Part shown: one piece after another, positions 60,101-64,000 of the stretch
Layout of the letters: every line of letters starts with the position of its first letter
Numbering within the stretch: position 1 is the stretch's first letter
Assembly (NCBI RefSeq): GCF_032854445.1
Contig: NC_088300.1
Coordinates: 33,337,608 to 33,401,607 of the forward strand
Origin: Liolophura sinensis
Lineage: Eukaryota; Mollusca; Polyplacophora; Chitonida; Chitonidae
Direction of reading: 5' to 3'
Length of the DNA stretch: 64,000 bases
Position numbers and translations under genes: made by a program
The notes under the pieces: generated by a model
The model's database searches: none
Seen by the model: only the letters and a program-made list of their open reading frames with translations
What the model was told of the DNA's origin: nothing

Positions 60101-63100
60101 TGGCAACCCGAGGTAAAATGACGCCAGTAGATTCCAGGATATTGTTCTGAAGCATTGACACAGTTATGAATATCATTGTTAATAATTAATGCAGGATAGG
60201 ATTCTTGGCTGTTTTTTTCTATAATATTGCAGATTTTCCTTCTTATTATAAAAAAAAATCACACAACAAATGGTTCTACGATGGTTTCTTGGCATCAGAT
60301 GTGTTATCACCACTGTAACAGTATTTCAGAGGTTATTTTTTAATTGATATAACGTTTTCTGTACAATTTTAGACAATTGTACAGGCTAACATCTTACATT
60401 CATGAATGGATCAACCACAATGTCTGTCAGTGTATAAGTGCTTTTCATAATGACATGCTTTAAACAGGATTATTATAGTTTTTTTTGTAATTACATAATC
60501 ATGACTAGCACGGTACACGATTCAGACAATGTTTTAATTCATTAGTCTGAAACATTCCTTGCGTCTTTTCATCATCGTTGAAAACTGTCGACTTCTTTTC
60601 TTTGCATGACTCGGTCCTATTGTCTTACTTCATATACTTTCTACGTTCTTTGGTGGTTTATGTTGGACGTTGTGTAGGTTTTGCATTAAGCTAGACAGCT
60701 ATTTTCAGTGCGCATGACTGAGATTTCTTTTCTGTGGAACCGACCAAGTCCATCTGGCTGGGGTCAAGCACTGTAACCTTCGGCAGTCAGACACATTTCA
60801 GAAAGTTTTGTGCATTTAAATGCGAGTCTTTTTTTGACAGCTAAAACTTTAAATTAGCTGAAACATATTATCACGTCCAAATCAGACAAAAATGCGCATA
60901 CAAATTAGGCCTGGGCGGAACACTAGTATTTGTTTGTTGTCCAAGCCTGTAATGTTTGTGTCCAAGCCTGTAATGTTTGTTATAGTATAGAATGAATATA
61001 CATTTGCTTTTGGTTATCCCACGTTTGACCTATTTTGCTCATGCGCATTGATGGACCATTTGAAACAGCTATCTGGCTTTTTCATTGGCCCAGAACCTCT
61101 ACTTTGGTTGACGGCTGTTCTACGATTGTCTGTTTTTATACCTATAGATTTAAGTAATGTTTCACAACTGCAGTATACTCACGAGGTCATTAATCCATTG
61201 ACGTAATTCTGATTGAGAAGCTGAAAAAAAAACTTTAAATTTTAGTCAAAGAAAAGGGTTATTAATTTTTATTACAATGTTGAATTAATGACCCTTTTTT
61301 ATTCCTAAAAAAGACAATCTGTTTGCCATTTACTGAGTTAAACCGGAGATTGTTGGCAGAAAATATGTCATTGCTAATTTTTGCAATTTCTTTACTATTT
61401 TAGAGTATCCCAAATAATTACCTTTCACAAAATATTACCTTCGTCTATTCAAGTTCAAAATCGGTAAGCGCCAATCGAATAAATAAATATCCAGTTGAGT
61501 TATTATAGTTCACCGCACAACGACTGATCTGAGTTATGGATCATTATGGTCATGCTTACCCAGCCTCGGCATGCCCCGCCCCTGATGTCATTATAACCAC
61601 CGTGGTCTTCTGAGGCCCACAGAGGCTTTCCCGTAGATAGGGCTTCGGGTGAGGAGATTGTGTTAGGATAATGAGAGCTGTAATCGACGAAAAGCCCGTC
61701 AACTAATAAATAGTGATAAATGTACACAGGTCAGTAAAAACAATGCATTTATTCCACGAATTTTATACACTCAACAATTTTTTTTCACTGGTGTGGGTGT
61801 CAATTTAACCTGCAGAATTATACTGGTTAATACTGGATGACTTCAGAGAAAAGGAGAAGCTGGGAGAAAGTTGTTATCAGAGTGACCTACCCAACAAAGT
61901 CCACGGCATTGGCCAGATCAGGGTCTGCTAACATGGCATCTGCGAACTGCCAGCTGAGATCGTCCGCGGCACAGATTCTTACGTGTTGCATCCCTCGTTC
62001 GTCCAGAGTGTTTCTCAGAGCCTGTTTTCAGTGTTAAACCAGAAAAATGTGAGAAGTGTACAGCTACAAAAACCATCGTATAAATAATTAATTTATCTGT
62101 TAAAGTACATTAAAGTCACGTTTAAAGTGTCCAGCCTCATTAATTCGTCGTTGTGAATTTATACTCGTTTTGGTGACGAAGTCACTCAAAGATTTATCTT
62201 GCAACAGGACACTTACACGGGTTACTACTTCAGACTCTGTTGTTATTCTGAGTGAACGACGTACTCTTAATTACTTGCTTAATAATGCACAAAAGTACCA
62301 GACAATACAGAATGTCTTAGTCATATAATGTGTAAACCAAGGGAAGTGTAGCAATACATGCAGCGAAATTTTTGTCTTTCAGACAGTTATCTCCCTTACC
62401 TTGATGTATGTTGTGCTGAAATTCCGTTCGTTCCAAATCTGCAATTAACATGAAAGATGTTGCCAGTGGAATTATACGGATTAAATGAGAGGAGTTTCAA
62501 AAGAATTATACAGATTAATACAGATATTATTTGACTGATATAACATACTGCTATCAATTTCGTCGTTTTTTGTATCTCAAATCACTTGTTTTTCTGTACA
62601 AGTTTTTCTTTTGTCCTCTGACCAGTCAGTTAATCGGTAACGTGTTTGACACCTTATCCTCTGACATGAACCATTCACTTAGCGAGAGGCCAGAGTGCAA
62701 GACAACATAGGCTATTGCGGGATGTCGGAAACCTTTTTGGTGATAAAAATTTGTTTATGTGAAATTGTGATTCTATGGTGATGAAATCTGAAATGAAGAA
62801 TTAGAAGCGGACTTACCCCGATAATGTCTATGGTCAGGTTGTAGTGGACCTTGGCGCCATTAATCCACCGGTAAACATAGTCCGCGGTGACTTCTGGATT
62901 GGCGTAGGCGTTAAAGGTACCGTTACCAATCCAGTAAGGAAATGACCAGGGTAATCCGTAAAGCAGGATGTCAGGGTTCCTCTGAAAAGAAATATGCATA
63001 ATTACCCGTTGAAAATTTTCTACGGAAAAAATGAACGATACATCCGGCTGCTGGATTTCAGATTAATTTGGTTTGGAGAGAAGGGGGAGAGACTTGTATA

Positions 63101-63385
63101 TGGATGTACAGTTTTTGCATATATGTACATAGTTTATTCTATTTAAACTATTAATTTTGCATTATTATTTTTCCACTGGTACATTTTGTCTAACTTTTTC
63201 TTACGTTTCACAGATTTTAAGCAAAGTCTATATGTATTTTGTCTAGAAGTAATTAATGCTACAAGCTCACTGACAGATTAGACGGTTTCTCGTTACCTTC
63301 TTTGCCTCTGTCATTAGCCACCATTCATAGCCTCTCTGGTAATTCTCTTCCCAACTCTCGTGCATGTGAGACGCTTCTCCGCCAT
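54139..63385 (-). CDS. GALC: GALC-B: galactocerebrosidase paralogue, 5' exons outside window, C-terminus frameshifted
   Basis: Second GH59 gene, tandem to GALC-A with the same exon plan. Exons corresponding to 4-18: 63385-63297, 62981-62817, 62438-62400, 62021-61891, 61677-61560, 61220-61183, 60146-60022, 59249-59083, 58411-58331, 57667-57578, 57088-56948, 56755-56571, 55922-55752, 55078-55005, 54357-54139. The catalytic motifs IWNER and SEDH are present, and the ten exons from 63385 to 57578 are open. Compared with GALC-A, exon 14 is one base short (near 57053), exon 15 one base long (near 56625) and exon 16 one base long (near 55815). Each change lies in a run of G on the coding strand, and early stops follow. 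It is therefore either a recent pseudogene at its 3' end or an assembly with homopolymer errors. The barrel could still be made, but the lectin-like domain could not. Confidence 0.85.
54465..54565 (+). mobile_element. SINE family A, 3' fragment
   Basis: CCCGGTTTCTTCCCACCATA, CGCCGTCGTATAAGTGAAAT and a (AAATA)n tail match the last 100 bases of the family. It lies just upstream of the last GALC-B exon. Confidence 0.7.
56281..56440 (-). mobile_element. SINE family A, 3' part
   Basis: GATTGGTGTTTTACGCAGTG, AGAATATTTCACTTATACGA and CCTTCCGCAGGTTGCTGACA match the 3' two thirds of the family. It lies in a GALC-B intron. Confidence 0.7.
58561..58808 (-). mobile_element. Full-length tRNA-derived SINE (family A) with perfect target duplication
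   Basis: On the - strand it starts GGGGCCCCAGTGGCTCAGTT (A-box region GTGGCTCAGTTGGTTAG), has a B-box-like GAGTTCAAGTCCAG, a conserved body and an (AAATA)n tail. A perfect 12-base target duplication, GACTGATTTTAT, flanks it at 58549-58560 and 58809-58820. This is the reference copy for the family here. Confidence 0.9.
59592..59870. mobile_element. MITE family B, second copy
   Basis: AACAGAAAGTCTGTTATC with AGTGATGCTAAAATGCATTC on the left is mirrored by GAATGCATTCTAGCATCACT and GACTTTCTGTTAA on the right. The ends are TA...TA, as in 37830-38088. It lies in the GALC-B intron between the exons ending at 60022 and starting at 59249. Confidence 0.72.
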
Positions 63386-63544
63386 CTTGGTAAAATAAAA
63401 ATGTTAGTAAACATTTTCTGATCTGACCAACTGATGACGCTGCCTGACTGCTTTATCTTCAAGGATGCTGGAGCGGTTGGTCACGTAACCAGCAGGTGCG
63501 CGATGGATCTACTAATTGTTTCAACGAGTGGGCCAATCCCTTTC

Positions 63545-63780
63545 AATTGCCAGGACACGCGAAGTGTAGGTTCAATCCCGACCCTCGGCAGGTAATTCTT
63601 TGACTACCCCACTGTCACTAGTCGTGCATGGTGCCTTGGTGGTGCCTTGCACGGTGATCGGTGGTTTGCCTCAGTCAATCCGGTTTCCACCGTCTATGTA
63701 AATGAACCCCATCTCATAAGTGAAAAATTCTGGAGTATGGCGCTAAACAACAACCAAACTAACAAAGAAATAAGGATATA
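63545..63780 (+). mobile_element. SINE-like element, family C
   Basis: Contains a B-box-like GTAGGTTCAATCCCGAC, GGTTTCCACCGTCTATGTAA and the tail GTATGGCGCTAAACAACAAC. The head differs from families A and B. It lies upstream of the first visible GALC-B exon. Confidence 0.5.
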
Positions 63781-64000
63781 AGTTACAATCTTGAGCAGTA
63801 GCTCAATATTTCCACGTCAATTAAACTATGTAATTTGAGTTTGGTATAATATAAATTAATTCAATGTCAACTTGAATGATTTATTGATTGATTGTTATTT
63901 ACTGCCACGTTGAGGAATTTTTCATTTGTATGATGGTGGTCCTAATGTTAACTGAAGATTCTCGTGTTAATTTGCGTGGGCCGAGTCACAGTATAAAGGA

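Overview
This is animal nuclear DNA: AT-rich, with split genes, GT-AG introns and many short mobile elements. The dominant SINE has a tRNA-like head and an (AAATA)n tail, a type I associate with molluscs and other lophotrochozoans. A marine mollusc or close relative is the best guess, but no single sequence here proves it.

Two gene families fill the window. The first is a RIG-I-like receptor (RLR), a cytosolic sensor of viral RNA. RLR2 (17339-33562, + strand, 13 exons, about 1046 residues) is complete: two N-terminal CARDs, a linker, a DECH helicase with its insertion domain, and a zinc-binding C-terminal RNA-recognition domain (CTD). RLR1 (997-9541, + strand) is a near-identical tandem copy whose CARD exons should lie left of the window. 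The second is galactocerebrosidase (GALC, GH59), on the - strand. GALC-A (36680-52454, 18 exons, 709 residues) reads cleanly from signal peptide to stop. GALC-B (54139-63385, cut by the right edge) has ten clean exons and then three single-base frameshifts near its C-terminus.

The layout records its own history. About 23.3 kb containing the whole RLR and the last part of the convergent GALC-A was duplicated in tandem. The junction, near 13475, is marked by an orphan piece of the GALC-A last exon. From left to right: RLR1 helicase and CTD; a solo-LTR-like insertion carrying a U2 snRNA fragment; the GALC stub and junction; a Penelope-like element relic and satellite DNA; the RLR2 CARD exons behind a promoter with an IRF-like site; the RLR2 helicase and CTD; GALC-A; then GALC-B. 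The introns hold SINEs, two MITE families, minisatellites and a deleted LTR retrotransposon that landed 8 bases from a GALC-A splice donor.

The most informative signals are: the excess of amino-acid changes between the two RLR CTDs, including a residue aligned with a triphosphate-binding lysine of human RIG-I; a possible CARD-only RLR2 isoform with its own stop and AATAAA; the U2-bearing LTR; and the G-run frameshifts in GALC-B. All exon limits were set by eye from splice sites, phase and similarity between the copies.
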